A DNA stretch of 64,000 nucleotides from Geobacillus jurassicus NBRC 107829 (GCF_001544315.1 NZ_BCQG01000014.1:1-64000), one strand, 5' to 3'; shown: positions 1 to 8,591, numbered from the stretch's first letter. Notes: generated by a model from the sequence alone, not told the origin. Numbers and translations are program-made.

Positions 1-98
1 GGCTAATTTCACGCCACAGACGCCAAAAACGCCGTGGCGCACGCGCTTCGTTTCGTTCAGTTTTCAAGGAACGATACAAAAACGATGTAAACTCTTTA
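1..98 (-). other. possible rRNA-operon leader or spacer after the tRNA cluster
   Basis: Read on the minus strand, the sequence following the last tRNA contains CCTTGAAAACTGAAC, which resembles the box-A-containing leaders and spacers of Bacillaceae rRNA operons. No rRNA coding sequence lies inside the window, so this is an inference from one motif. Confidence 0.35.
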
Positions 99-172
99 TG
101 GAGCGGGTGATGGGAATCGAACCCACGACATCAGCTTGGAAGGCTGAGGTTTTACCACTAAACTACACCCGC
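99..172 (-). tRNA. tRNA-Gly (TCC)
   Basis: Cloverleaf with acceptor GCGGGTG/CACCCGC, anticodon loop CTTCCAA carrying TCC, T-loop GGGTTCGATTCCC and an encoded CCA. It is the last of eleven tRNAs in the minus-strand cluster. Confidence 0.95.
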
Positions 173-205
173 ATATTGTTTGATTGACACTCGCCACACC
201 AAATC

Positions 206-320
206 CATTCCTCTTTCTCTGCTAGCTTACTCAAAGAAGTTGGATGCATGGAGACAACTCGCAACTTATTCAGCGAAGTAAAGGCTCGCGGCTGAAGTTT
301 TACCATAAACTGCATCCATA
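206..320 (-). repeat. tRNA-like spacer repeat, copy A
   Basis: On the minus strand the 5' part imitates the 5' half of the tRNA-Gly that lies just downstream (shared GGTAAAAC..TCAGCC). The 3' part is a block shared with copies B and C (GAGTTGTC.CC, GCATCCAACTTCT). It is not a functional tRNA because no anticodon arm or T-arm forms. Confidence 0.7.
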
Positions 321-339
321 TACGATTCGGATATTAAAA

Positions 340-413
340 TCGGGAAGACAGGATTTGAACCTGCGACCCCATGGTCCCAAACCATGTGCTCTACCAAGCT
401 GAGCTACTTCCCG
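340..413 (-). tRNA. tRNA-Pro (TGG)
   Basis: Acceptor CGGGAAG/CTTCCCG, anticodon loop TTTGGGA reading TGG, T-loop GGTTCAAATCC. CCA is not encoded. Only four bases separate it from tRNA-Arg. Confidence 0.95.
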
Positions 414-417
414 ATTA

Positions 418-494
418 TGGCGCGCTCGAGAGGATTCGAACCCCTAACCTTCTGATCCGTAGTCAGATGCTCTATCCAATTGAGCTACGAGCGC
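418..494 (-). tRNA. tRNA-Arg (ACG)
   Basis: Acceptor GCGCTCG/CGAGCGC, anticodon loop CTACGGA reading ACG (A34 is normally deaminated to inosine), and CCA encoded. Confidence 0.95.
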
Positions 495-572
495 ATATTC
501 GCTCTCCAAAGCGACAGGCTTTATTATAGCAATTTCTCTTATTGTTGTCAACAGCTTTTTAGTTTTGCGAGA

Positions 573-655
<83 letters not shown>

Positions 656-669
656 GTATCAACTGAACA

Positions 670-751
670 TGCGGGTGGAGGGACTTGAACCCCCACGCCG
701 TGAGGCGCCAGATCCTAAGTCTGGTGCGTCTGCCAATTCCGCCACACCCGC
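670..751 (-). tRNA. tRNA-Leu (TAG)
   Basis: Class II tRNA with acceptor GCGGGTG/CACCCGC, anticodon TAG inside CCAGA..TCTGG, and a long variable arm. CCA is not encoded. Confidence 0.95.
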
Positions 752-756
752 TAACA

Positions 757-832
757 TGGTGAGCCATGGAGGACTCGAACCTCCGACCCTCTGATTAAAA
801 GTCAGATGCTCTACCTACTGAGCTAATGGCTC
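757..832 (-). tRNA. tRNA-Lys (TTT)
   Basis: Acceptor GAGCCAT/ATGGCTC, anticodon loop CTTTTAA reading TTT, T-loop GGTTCGAGTCC, and CCA encoded. Confidence 0.95.
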
Positions 833-861
833 ATAGTTAAGTATACACTCACAACCTACGA

Positions 862-961
862 TGTCCCTTCCTCTACCAGCCCATTCAAGGAAGTCGTATG
901 CGTCGGGACAACTCGAAGCAAATTCGAAGATGTAACCCTCGTTACTGAACTAATGGCTTAT
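862..961 (-). repeat. tRNA-like spacer repeat, copy B
   Basis: Minus-strand reading begins AAGCCATTAGTTCAGTA, a near copy of the 5' end of the neighbouring tRNA-Lys (GAGCCATTAGCTCAGTA). It continues into the block shared with copies A and C (CTTCGAGTTGTC). It lies about 30 nt 5' of the intact tRNA-Lys. Confidence 0.7.
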
Positions 962-974
962 ATAAACATAAGAA

Positions 975-1049
975 TGGCTGGGCCAGCTGGATTCGAACCA
1001 GCGCATCACGGAGTCAAAGTCCGTTGCCTTACCGCTTGGCTATGGCCCA
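975..1049 (-). tRNA. tRNA-Gln (TTG)
   Basis: Acceptor TGGGCCA/TGGCCCA, anticodon loop CTTTGAC reading TTG, T-loop GGTTCGAATCC, and CCA encoded. Confidence 0.95.
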
Positions 1050-1063
1050 GCGACCGAATGGTG

Positions 1064-1139
1064 TGGCGGTCCCGACGGGACTCGAACCCGCGATCTCCTG
1101 CGTGACAGGCAGGCGTGTTAACCACTACACTACGGGACC
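1064..1139 (-). tRNA. tRNA-Asp (GTC)
   Basis: Acceptor GGTCCCG/CGGGACC, anticodon loop CTGTCAC reading GTC, T-loop GGGTTCGAGTCCC, and CCA encoded. Confidence 0.95.
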
Positions 1140-1169
1140 GCAACCCGCGGGGAATCCCCCCGCTGTCAG

Positions 1170-1241
1170 TGACCCGTACGGGATTCGAACCCGTGTTACC
1201 GCCGTGAAAGGGCGGTGTCTTAACCACTTGACCAACGGGCC
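1170..1241 (-). tRNA. tRNA-Glu (TTC)
   Basis: Acceptor GGCCCGT/ACGGGTC, anticodon loop CTTTCAC reading TTC, T-loop GGGTTCGAATCCC. A complete CCA is not encoded. Confidence 0.95.
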
Positions 1242-1257
1242 ACGTATAAATCGAAAG

Positions 1258-1350
1258 TGGCGGAGAAGGCGGGATTTGAACCCGCGCGCCGTAAAGCCAC
1301 GACCTAACGGTTTAGCAAACCGTCCCCTTCAGCCGCTTGGGTACTTCTCC
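1258..1350 (-). tRNA. tRNA-Ser (GCT)
   Basis: Class II tRNA with a long variable arm, acceptor GGAGAAG/CTTCTCC, anticodon loop TTGCTAA reading GCT, and CCA encoded. Confidence 0.95.
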
Positions 1351-1357
1351 AAGGAGA

Positions 1358-1432
1358 TGGCTCCGCAAGTAGGATTCGAACCTACGACCTACCGGTTAAC
1401 AGCCGGTTGCTCTACCGCTGAGCTATTGCGGA
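1358..1432 (-). tRNA. tRNA-Asn (GTT)
   Basis: Acceptor TCCGCAA/TTGCGGA, anticodon loop CTGTTAA reading GTT, and CCA encoded. It is the first tRNA of the operon. Confidence 0.95.
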
Positions 1433-1454
1433 ATGGTTGCGCAAACGCTCGCTG

Positions 1455-1552
1455 CCTCTTCCTCTGCAAGTTCATTCAGAGAAGTTGGATGCATCGAGGC
1501 AACTCGAAGCATATTCGACGATGCAGATGCTCGTCGCTGAACTATGTGAAAT
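1455..1552 (-). repeat. tRNA-like spacer repeat, copy C
   Basis: Minus-strand reading contains ATAGTTCAGCGACGAGCA, a decayed version of the D-arm half of the downstream tRNA-Asn (ATAGCTCAGCGGTAGAGCA). It then runs into the block shared with copies A and B. It sits between the operon promoter and the first intact tRNA. Confidence 0.7.
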
Positions 1553-1576
1553 CTCACCTGACAATCGACATTGTTT

Positions 1577-1605
1577 ATTATATTGAGCTGTTTGTCATTT
1601 GTCAA
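1577..1605 (-). promoter_or_regulatory. sigma-A promoter of the tRNA operon
   Basis: Perfect consensus TTGACA (1600-1605) and TATAAT (1577-1582) separated by exactly 17 nt, reading toward tRNA-Asn. A second TTGACA lies further upstream with a poorer -10. Confidence 0.9.
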
Positions 1606-1706
1606 TATGTTTTTCCTACAACTTGTTTCGCCGTTTGGCGAAGGCTTTTATAATTTAGCACACGGCCATCTTGCTTGTCAACCTTTTTTCGCAAAATGTT
1701 TTTTGA

Positions 1707-2171
1707 TCATTGGCGTTGGCTGGAAATGAGTTTGAGCTTGCCGCGGCAACGTCCGCAGACGTAACGGTCTACGTTGATCCGTCTTTTGCGGCGGTAGGCG
1801 AGGCCGCATGACGTGCACATGTATGTATGAATCGTTTTCTGCGTCTCTGCTTTTTGTTCAAGCGGACGGCAATAGCGGGGCGCGCCCACTTGTTTGAGCA
1901 ACTCGCGGAAGTCGCGGTCGCGGTGGCGGTAGCCTTTCCCTTCGAGGTGCAAATGATAATGGCATAACTCATGCTTGATGATGCCGATCAACTCTTCTTC
2001 GCCGAACAGCTCATAATGTTTTTTGTTGAGCTCAATGTTGTGGGTCTGCAGTACGTAGCGTCCGCCGACGGTGCGAAGCCGCGGGTTGAAGGAGGCGGTA
2101 TGGCGGAACGGTTTGCCGAATGTGTTGATGGAAATTTGTTCGACGAGCGCTTGCAGCTGCGTTTGGTTCAT
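1707..2171 (-). CDS. SprT-like zinc metalloprotease-family protein
   Basis: A 154-residue SprT-family protein (YdcK type). The zinc-binding helix HELCHYHLH lies near residue 70 and a C-terminal zinc ribbon is made by two CxxC pairs (CTSC and CGRC). The glutamate of HExxH is present, but its proteolytic activity and substrate are unknown in Bacillaceae. The ATG at 2171 is preceded by AAGGAGAG at a good distance; a longer reading frame starts 12 codons upstream without such a site. In B. subtilis ydcK sits beside cmpA and the tRNA cluster, as here. Confidence 0.85.
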   Translation of the reverse strand: MNQTQLQALVEQISINTFGKPFRHTASFNPRLRTVGGRYVLQTHNIELNKKHYELFGEEELIGIIKHELCHYHLHLEGKGYRHRDRDFRELLKQVGAPRYCRPLEQKAETQKTIHTYMCTSCGLAYRRKRRINVDRYVCGRCRGKLKLISSQRQ

Positions 2172-2265
2172 GGCAGGTCTCTCCTTGATCTTTTTGACAC
2201 GGAACAATCAATGCAGAGCTACATAAATTATATACTACCTTTCCATTGTTAAGGAGGTGACTGTT

Positions 2266-2379
2266 TTGCCTACATGGCTAAAAAATCAGATGAGACGAGC
2301 CTATTACGAGAAAAACCGCGAGCAAATTAAATTGTTGAACCAATGTTGGTTTTTTTATTGGAGAAAACACTGCTCTTGA
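2266..2379 (+). CDS. cmpA: cortex morphogenetic protein CmpA
   Basis: A 37-codon gene that starts with TTG, spaced normally from a perfect AAGGAGGTGA site. The product opens MPTWLKNQMRRAYYEK and ends QCWFFYWRKHCS, matching the very conserved small spore protein CmpA, which in B. subtilis helps the ClpXP-dependent removal of the coat morphogen SpoIVA in defective sporangia. The position between tex and the sprT-like gene is also conserved. It is convergent with tex, and its last codons fall in a stem-loop shared with the tex 3' end. Confidence 0.9.
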   Translation: MPTWLKNQMRRAYYEKNREQIKLLNQCWFFYWRKHCS

Positions 2380-2394
2380 GGCAGTGCTTTCTCC
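2360..2394. terminator. stem-loop between the convergent cmpA and tex
   Basis: GGAGAAA-ACACTGC pairs with GCAGTG-CTTTCTCC around the cmpA stop codon. The U-tracts on either side are poor, so termination is plausible but not clear. Confidence 0.5.
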
Positions 2395-2397
2395 GTT

Positions 2398-4563
2398 TCA
2401 CTCTTCAGGCGCCACCATCGACAGCGAAATTCTCCCCTTCGCCACATCGACATGTTCGACCCATACTTTGACGACGTCGCCGACCGAGACGACATCAAGC
2501 GGATGGCGCACGTATTGTTTGCTTAGCTTCGAAATGTGCACAAGCCCGTCTTGTTTGACACCGATGTCGACAAAGGCGCCGAAGTCAACGACGTTGCGCA
2601 CGGTTCCTTCCAATTCCATGCCTGGCTTCAAGTCCTCCATCTTTAAGACGTCTTTGCGCAATAACGGTTTCGTCAGCTCGTCGCGCGGGTCTCGCTCCGG
2701 ACGGCACAACGCATCGATGATGTCGCAGAGTGTAAGTTCACCAATACCAAGTTCAGCTGCGGTCGCTTCGATATCGAGCGTTTGCAGCGCCTCGCGCAGC
2801 TCGCGGCTGCCGATGGCAGCAGTCGTAAAGCCTAACGTGTGCAACAGTTGCTTCACTTCCGCATACCGCTCGGGGTGAATCGGCGTGCGGTCAAGCGGTT
2901 CATCACCGTCAACGATGCGCAAAAAACCGATGCACTGCTCGTATGTCTTCGCCCCGAGCCGCGAGATCGTTTTCAGCTCTTCACGGCTGCGGAATTTCCC
3001 TTGCTCTTCGCGGCGCTTGACGATGTTTTCCGCAACGGTTTTCGTCAGCCCCGAGACGTATTGAAGCAGGGAAACAGACGCTGTGTTGACATTGACGCCG
3101 ACTTGGTTGACGACCGTCTCAACGACAAAACGGAGCGATTCAGCCAGCTTTTTTTGCGACACATCGTGCTGGTATTGGCCGACGCCGACCGATTTTGGAT
3201 CAATTTTGACGAGTTCGGCGAGCGGATCTTGGACGCGGCGGGCGATCGAGACGGCGCTCCGCTCTTCGACTTGCAGGTCAGGAAACTCGGCGCGTGCAAG
3301 GTCGGACGCCGAATAGACGCTCGCTCCGGCCTCGTTGACGATTAAGTAAAAGATGTCGCGCTGCACTTGCTTGAGCGTGTCGGCAACAAACTGCTCCGTT
3401 TCCCGCGATGCCGTTCCGTTGCCGATGGCGATCATGTCAACACGATAGTCGTCAAGCAGGCGAAGAAGTTTCGCACGCGCCTCTTCTTTTCGCTCTTGCG
3501 GCGGATGCGGATAGATCACGTCAATGCGAAGCAGTTTCCCCGTTTCGTCGACAACGGCGAGCTTGCACCCAGTCCGATAGGCTGGGTCGATGCCGAGCAC
3601 CGTTTTTCCTTTGAGCGGCGGCTGAAGAAGCAGTTTGCGCAAGTTTTCAGCGAAAATATGGATGGCCCGCTCCTCCGCTTTTTCCGTCAACTCGTTGCGG
3701 ATGTCCCGTTCAATGGCAGGCTCCATCAGCCGCTTGTACCCATCCTCCACCGCTTCCGCCACGATTGGAGCGGCCAGGGACGATTCATCGGCGATCGTTT
3801 TTCGCCGCAAATAGCGAACGATGTCCTCGATGGGCGGTTTGATCGAGACGCGCAGCACCTCTTCCTTTTCACCGCGGTTTAAGGCTAAGACGCGATGGGG
3901 AACGATTTTGACGAGCGGCTCCTCGTAGTCGTAGTACATTTCATACACGTTCTTTTCGTCCTTTTCCGCAGCCTTGACGGTGGAAACGATCGCCCCTTTT
4001 CGCCACGTTTGTTCGCGCACCCATTGGCGAAGAGCGGCGTCATCGGCCACTTTTTCAGCGATGATGTCTTTCGCTCCTTGCAGCGCCTCTTCAACGGTCG
4101 CGACTCCTTTTTCTTCGTTGATGAACATCTTGGCCTGCTCTTCGGGAGTCGGGGCTGACGGACATGAAAGGAGCCAGTCGGCAAGCGGCTCAAGCCCTTT
4201 CTCTTTCGCGATCGCTGCTTTCGTGCGCCGTTTTTGCCGGTATGGGCGGTATAAATCTTCGACTTGCTGCAGCTTCGTGGCCGCCATAATTTCGTTTTTT
4301 AACTCTTCCGTCAACTTCCCTTGCTCGTCAATGAGGCGGAGCACTTCTTCTTTCCGTTGTTCTAAATGCTGCAAATACTCCCATCTCTCAAGCACTTCGC
4401 GAATTTGCACTTCGTCGAGCGCCCCGGTCATTTCTTTCCGGTAGCGGGCGATAAACGGGATTGTGTTTCCTTCTTGATGGAGTGCGATGACGTTTTCGAC
4501 TTGCTTCGCCGCCAGCTGCTGTTCGGCGGCGATGACCTGAATGAGCCGCTGTTCGTTACCCAA
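2398..4563 (-). CDS. tex: Tex-family RNA-binding protein
   Basis: About 721 residues, the usual Tex length (YdcI in B. subtilis). In order it has the N-terminal Tex helical region (FIARYRKE near 40), the YqgF-like fold (VLGIDPAYRTGCKLAVVD), the helix-hairpin-helix region (VNTASVSLLQYVSGL), and a C-terminal S1 RNA-binding domain (ELEGTVRNVVDFGAFVDIGV). Tex proteins associate with nucleic acid and the transcription and translation machinery; the exact role is unsettled. TTG at 4563 with GGGAGGG upstream is chosen over a reading frame running 62 codons further, whose extension looks random. Confidence 0.92.
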   Translation of the reverse strand: MGNEQRLIQVIAAEQQLAAKQVENVIALHQEGNTIPFIARYRKEMTGALDEVQIREVLERWEYLQHLEQRKEEVLRLIDEQGKLTEELKNEIMAATKLQQVEDLYRPYRQKRRTKAAIAKEKGLEPLADWLLSCPSAPTPEEQAKMFINEEKGVATVEEALQGAKDIIAEKVADDAALRQWVREQTWRKGAIVSTVKAAEKDEKNVYEMYYDYEEPLVKIVPHRVLALNRGEKEEVLRVSIKPPIEDIVRYLRRKTIADESSLAAPIVAEAVEDGYKRLMEPAIERDIRNELTEKAEERAIHIFAENLRKLLLQPPLKGKTVLGIDPAYRTGCKLAVVDETGKLLRIDVIYPHPPQERKEEARAKLLRLLDDYRVDMIAIGNGTASRETEQFVADTLKQVQRDIFYLIVNEAGASVYSASDLARAEFPDLQVEERSAVSIARRVQDPLAELVKIDPKSVGVGQYQHDVSQKKLAESLRFVVETVVNQVGVNVNTASVSLLQYVSGLTKTVAENIVKRREEQGKFRSREELKTISRLGAKTYEQCIGFLRIVDGDEPLDRTPIHPERYAEVKQLLHTLGFTTAAIGSRELREALQTLDIEATAAELGIGELTLCDIIDALCRPERDPRDELTKPLLRKDVLKMEDLKPGMELEGTVRNVVDFGAFVDIGVKQDGLVHISKLSKQYVRHPLDVVSVGDVVKVWVEHVDVAKGRISLSMVAPEE

Positions 4564-4832
4564 GCGTTTCCCTCCCTTAATGATATTGGGCATAAAAAAA
4601 GCGCTACTTGTGCGCAGCTGCTTTGTGAAACAATATACATAAACAAAGATGGAGGGACAGACCGTTTCGTGAGGCCGATCTGCCCATCTCACGCCATTAG
4701 CGTGAACATAACCAAGACCGATGCCGCACGTCAACGCCGCTTTCCCCATCCGCTCGTCCGCCCGTTGGCAACCGAAAACGCTGTTTTCTCCCGCTCGCTG
4801 TTATGCCAAAATCAAAAGTTTTTCGCTCCTAA

Positions 4833-5183
4833 TCAAAAGTCGATCAGTCCTAAACTAATTTGCAGCGCCTCATCGACTTTATCCATCATTTCATCGTCCA
4901 AATGAGTGATTTTATCGGTCAGTCGTTGCTTATCGATCGTGCGGATTTGCTCAAGCAAAATGACCGAATCGCGTTCAAACCCGTAGCGTTTCGCGTCAAT
5001 CTCGACATGCGTCGGCAGCTTCGCTTTTTGAATTTGCGCCGTAATTGCCGCTACGATCACCGTCGGGCTGAAACGGTTGCCGATGTCGTTTTGGATCACC
5101 AACACGGGGCGCACGCCGCCCTGCTCCGAGCCAACGACCGGGGAAAGGTCCGCAAAATACACGTCGCCACGTTTGACAATCAA
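4833..5183 (-). CDS. ndoA: MazF/EndoA toxin, mRNA endoribonuclease
   Basis: A 116-residue PemK/MazF-fold protein beginning [20 protein letters not shown], almost the textbook EndoA sequence of Bacilli, including RPVLVIQND and the conserved [11 protein letters not shown]. EndoA cleaves single-stranded RNA at UACAU-type sites and is neutralised by its partner. The start is a TTG four bases after the antitoxin stop, so the pair is translationally linked. In B. subtilis the sigB-rsb operon follows this gene; here the next gene is tex. Confidence 0.95.
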   Translation of the reverse strand: MIVKRGDVYFADLSPVVGSEQGGVRPVLVIQNDIGNRFSPTVIVAAITAQIQKAKLPTHVEIDAKRYGFERDSVILLEQIRTIDKQRLTDKITHLDDEMMDKVDEALQISLGLIDF

Positions 5184-5187
5184 GGCA

Positions 5188-5469
5188 TTACCCCCCGCTA
5201 ACTAAGCGTTCAACGGTGTGGTCGGCCTCGTATTCAGCATGAAACGCTTCAGAAGCGATAGATAAATTGATTTTCGCCATTTCCATGTAGCCTCGTCTCA
5301 TCGCCTCGCGAATTTGCCGTTTCTTCCGCTCGCGAATGTACATTTTCGTCGCTTGATAAATGAGTTCATTGCGGTTGCCGTTTTCCTGCTTTACGAGCAC
5401 GTCCAGTTCCGTCAGCAGCGACTGCGGCAAACGAACGACGATTTCCGTTGTTGCGCCAGATTCCGACAC
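5188..5469 (-). CDS. ndoAI: MazE/EndoAI antitoxin
   Basis: 93 residues, starting at GTG with GGAGG upstream. The N-terminal half is a ribbon-helix-helix DNA-binding domain ([19 protein letters not shown]). The C-terminal half ([27 protein letters not shown]) is the toxin-binding tail seen in B. subtilis YdcD. It probably autoregulates the pair. It lies just downstream of alr in the same orientation. Confidence 0.93.
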   Translation of the reverse strand: MSESGATTEIVVRLPQSLLTELDVLVKQENGNRNELIYQATKMYIRERKKRQIREAMRRGYMEMAKINLSIASEAFHAEYEADHTVERLVSGG

Positions 5470-5595
5470 AAATATACACCTCCACGAACTGCAGCCATTC
5501 ATTGCTTCCACTTCATGATACCATTAAACAACGGCGCTGCAAAGTCATTTCTCCATTTTCTATCCTTTGTCTTCCGAAGCAGATTATGCATCGCT

Positions 5596-6750
5596 TCATC
5601 CGCGACCAACGGCGTTTCTCACTTCCATTATACGCTTATTTCGGAAAAAAATACGGGGCACCCGATAGCTGATCGTGCACGGCACTTCATAATTGATTGT
5701 GCCCAAATGGCGGGCGACATCATCGATGGAAATGACTTCGTCCCCTTGGCGGCCGATTAATGTCACCTTCGTTCCGACAGGCAGCGGCCCCGGCAGGCGG
5801 ATCATGCATTGATCCATGCAGATGCGGCCGACGATCGGCGCCCGCTGCCCGCCAACAAGCACATGAAAGTGCTGCAACCTTCGCAGCCAGCCGTCCGCAT
5901 AACCGATTGGAATCGTGCCGATCCACTCTTCCGTCTGCGCAGTGTACGTCGCACCGTAGCTCACCTTTTCGCCTGGTTGCAGTTTTTTGACGTGTACAAG
6001 GCGGCTATGGAGCGAAAACGCCTCTTTCAATTCGTATGGGAGGAGCGGCTTGATGTCCGGCGATGGGGCGAGCCCGTACATCGAAATGCCAAAGCGAACC
6101 ATGTTGAACGCTCGATCGGAAAAACGAAGGGCCGCCGCGCTGTTGGCGCAATGAACGAGCGGCGGCCGCGACGGCAGCCAGTCAAGCATATGCAAAAAGC
6201 GGGCGTATTGATACGAAAAGTACTCCGTATTCACGTCATCAGCGGTCGCAAAATGGGTATACACCCCTTCAAGCACAAAGGACGGATGGCGGTCGATCAA
6301 GGCCGCTATTCGCTTTGTCTCCTCTTCGTCTTTCACCCCAAGCCGTCCCATTCCCGTGTCCATCTTTAAATGGAAATGAATCGGGATCGAACTGTTATAC
6401 AGCGATGACGCCTCCTCGAGCCAATCAGAGCGAAACACGGTTAAGGCGATGCGGTGTTCGGCGGCCAACGCCACATCCTTGGGACGAGACGCCCCAAGCA
6501 CTAAAATCGGGACATCGATGCCTTTTTTTCGTAAGGCAATCGCCTCGTCCAAAAAGGCGACGGCCAAGCGGGAAGCGCCCGCTTCGAGCGCCGTTGCCGC
6601 CACTTGGGCATCGCCGTGCCCGTAGGCGTTCGCCTTGACAACGGCCATAATTTGCGTGCCTTCCGGCAAAAAGCGGCGCAAATTCGCGACGTTGTCGTAG
6701 ATGGCATCCAGATCAATTTCCGCCCATGTATCGCGGTGAAACTCATCCAT
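5596..6750 (-). CDS. alr: alanine racemase
   Basis: A 384-residue PLP enzyme that interconverts L- and D-alanine for peptidoglycan and teichoic acid. The PLP lysine is K39 in VVKANAYGHG. The catalytic tyrosine lies in VSYGATYTAQTEEW, and the carboxylated-lysine region and CMDQCM loop are intact. The sequence is very close to the structurally studied G. stearothermophilus enzyme. The ddl gene, which consumes its product, is 11 kb away in the same conserved neighbourhood, now separated by insertion sequences. Confidence 0.97.
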   Translation of the reverse strand: MDEFHRDTWAEIDLDAIYDNVANLRRFLPEGTQIMAVVKANAYGHGDAQVAATALEAGASRLAVAFLDEAIALRKKGIDVPILVLGASRPKDVALAAEHRIALTVFRSDWLEEASSLYNSSIPIHFHLKMDTGMGRLGVKDEEETKRIAALIDRHPSFVLEGVYTHFATADDVNTEYFSYQYARFLHMLDWLPSRPPLVHCANSAAALRFSDRAFNMVRFGISMYGLAPSPDIKPLLPYELKEAFSLHSRLVHVKKLQPGEKVSYGATYTAQTEEWIGTIPIGYADGWLRRLQHFHVLVGGQRAPIVGRICMDQCMIRLPGPLPVGTKVTLIGRQGDEVISIDDVARHLGTINYEVPCTISYRVPRIFFRNKRIMEVRNAVGRG

Positions 6751-6783
6751 CCTCTCTCGCTGCCTTTCTAGTCATAGCCAGTT

Positions 6784-6797
6784 TGAAAGCGCTTGAA
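6784..6797. promoter_or_regulatory. cre-like (CcpA) site upstream of alr
   Basis: TGAAAGCGCTTGAA matches 12 of 14 positions of the palindromic form TGAAAGCGCTTTCA and lies about 35 nt upstream of the alr start. There is no functional evidence. Confidence 0.35.
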
Positions 6798-6934
6798 TCG
6801 ATTCGATTCCTTTTTTAGTTTACCATGTTCCTGGGGAAGACGGAATAGGATGAGCGGCGGAAAAATGAGAAAAACGGCGGAAAAAGTTGGACGGCGCTGC
6901 ATTTCACCTGCTGGGGTGCCCGCACCGCTCTCTC

Positions 6935-6974
6935 AAAAACAAAAAGCAGCTCCTCCGCTTCGAAGCGGAGAGCC
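6935..6974 (-). terminator. terminator after ydcC
   Basis: On the minus strand CTCCGCTTCGAAGCGGAG forms a compact hairpin followed by GAGCTGCTTTTTGTTTTT. Confidence 0.8.
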
Positions 6975-6996
6975 GCCTGTTCTCAAAACCGGGCTG

Positions 6997-8010
6997 TCAT
7001 TTTGCCGCTTTTTCTTGCACTGAGCTGGCGACCATCACCATTTCTTCCGGCGTTAAATCGTCTGAAGCCAGCGTAAACTCGACTCCATTGTACGACCATG
7101 TCAACGTTCGGTCAGTGAGGGCGCCAATGGTGAATCCTAAATCAACTGGGTCGCCGTTGACAAGCACTGGCATGCTTGTCGCCGGAAGCACATCCGCTTT
7201 TTCCTGCACGAGTGTAAACGATTTTTTGCCGCCAAAGGTCATAATGACGCGCGTGCCATTTTCACCTTTCACTTCTTTTTCCTCAAGCGCTTGAACCCCT
7301 TTCGGGAGCTGGCTCGGGTACATGACGGCCATCACTTGCTCTTTTCCTTCCGCCATCGTCGGCACCTCAAGGCGTGCTCCAGTCATGTTTTTCTTTGTAT
7401 CAAACGCATCATCATCAAACTTTTTGTTAAACTCGACGTTGGAAAACTCGACCGTCAACAGCGCTTTCCGGTCCGTATCCATCACTTTGACCGAGACGGG
7501 CGCCAAATCTTTTTTGCGCAGCGTAATCTCTTGGGTTGGAACAACTTCGCTGTTCGGGTAGTTCGTTTTTGTCTCGAACACATAGTAGTCTTTCGTCGCC
7601 TTAAACTTGGCCTTGGAATCGCTCAAAATGTCTTTGACGAGCGATTCATACAAATACGCTTGGCTGCTGTTTTTCGGCCAATCGCTCACAAACTTGAAGC
7701 TTTTGTTGAGGGCCGGCGTGAAGACGAACACCCCTTCGTCATTGCGCAAAATCATTTGGCTTTGCCTTTTGTCGGCGTTTTTCAAGCTGACGCGGTAGTA
7801 GGACGGCTGCTTGTGCCACACTTCGACATGATACACTTGCGGCTTCTCACCGGTGCGGAACGTCATTTTCGCTTCGGCCTGATAGCCCGTCATCTCATCC
7901 ATCTTTTCATCAAGCGCCTTAAGCACCTCTTCCTGCGACTTCGACCCGCAGCCAGCCAAAGCAAACAGAAAAATGATGCCGACCAATGCCATCAGCACGT
8001 TTCTGCCCAT
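6997..8010 (-). CDS. ydcC: lipoprotein YdcC, LolA-like
   Basis: 337 residues with a lipoprotein signal peptide: MGRN, a hydrophobic stretch, then lipobox LAGC with the lipidated cysteine at position 21. The rest is a soluble beta-rich domain of the LolA/LppX type found in the B. subtilis sporulation-expressed YdcC. It presumably sits on the outer face of the membrane; its ligand is unknown. It is flanked by acpS upstream and alr downstream, as in B. subtilis. Confidence 0.88.
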   Translation of the reverse strand: MGRNVLMALVGIIFLFALAGCGSKSQEEVLKALDEKMDEMTGYQAEAKMTFRTGEKPQVYHVEVWHKQPSYYRVSLKNADKRQSQMILRNDEGVFVFTPALNKSFKFVSDWPKNSSQAYLYESLVKDILSDSKAKFKATKDYYVFETKTNYPNSEVVPTQEITLRKKDLAPVSVKVMDTDRKALLTVEFSNVEFNKKFDDDAFDTKKNMTGARLEVPTMAEGKEQVMAVMYPSQLPKGVQALEEKEVKGENGTRVIMTFGGKKSFTLVQEKADVLPATSMPVLVNGDPVDLGFTIGALTDRTLTWSYNGVEFTLASDDLTPEEMVMVASSVQEKAAK

Positions 8011-8089
8011 CGCTTCAACCCCTTTGCCTCATATATCGGTTTCTGCCCATGCACTACAATATATGAGACAACTTTCGGGAATATGCAGA

Positions 8090-8479
8090 CTAGCCATGGC
8101 AAGCATCAGTCGACATCATCGGCCCAAGGTGCTCAATGATGACTTGGGCGACGGCGTAATCACGGCTATGGGAAATGGATAGATGAACCACCTCGCCATC
8201 GCGGCGGGCAGCAATACTCGGCTTCCCGTGCTCATCGGAAACGATCTCGATGTCTTGAAACGATAGATGCCGCCCGATCCCCGTTCCGAGCGCTTTGGCG
8301 TACGCTTCTTTCGCCGCAAATCGTCCGGCGAGAAACTCTGCCTGTCTTGCGGGCGGCAACTCGCCAAACTGCGCTTTTTCGCGCGGCGTCAAAATTCGCT
8401 CCGGAAATTTGCAGTTCCGCTCGAGAAGGGAGCGGATCCGTTCCAACTCTACAATATCAATGCCGATGCCGACGATCAC
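8090..8479 (-). CDS. acpS: holo-[acyl-carrier-protein] synthase
   Basis: 129 residues, the normal size for AcpS. It transfers 4'-phosphopantetheine from CoA to the serine of acyl carrier protein. The Mg-binding residues D8 (GIGIDIVEL) and E58 ([15 protein letters not shown]) are in place, and the second signature [15 protein letters not shown] is intact. The start ATG at 8479 is divergent from the rhomboid gene. Confidence 0.95.
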   Translation of the reverse strand: MIVGIGIDIVELERIRSLLERNCKFPERILTPREKAQFGELPPARQAEFLAGRFAAKEAYAKALGTGIGRHLSFQDIEIVSDEHGKPSIAARRDGEVVHLSISHSRDYAVAQVIIEHLGPMMSTDACHG

Positions 8480-8591
8480 TGCTTCCTCACCTATCCTATC
8501 CGTCCGGATGGTCGGACAAATTTTTCATGAGAGATCCGCATAAGATGGTTTATAAAAACGTCCCATTTTCGCGAAGAAGGGAGATCAGCCC

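Noticed and set aside
1006-1653. Long open frames across the tRNA cluster
   Set aside because: They read through tRNA genes; the apparent proteins are translations of repeated T-arms and have no RBS.
3367-3882. Several plus-strand frames inside tex and alr
   Set aside because: Mirror frames caused by the high-GC codon bias of the minus-strand genes; no RBS or recognisable domain.
2398-4749. Tex with a 62-residue N-terminal extension
   Set aside because: The added part is unlike Tex, and a TTG with a strong RBS at 4563 gives the normal family length.
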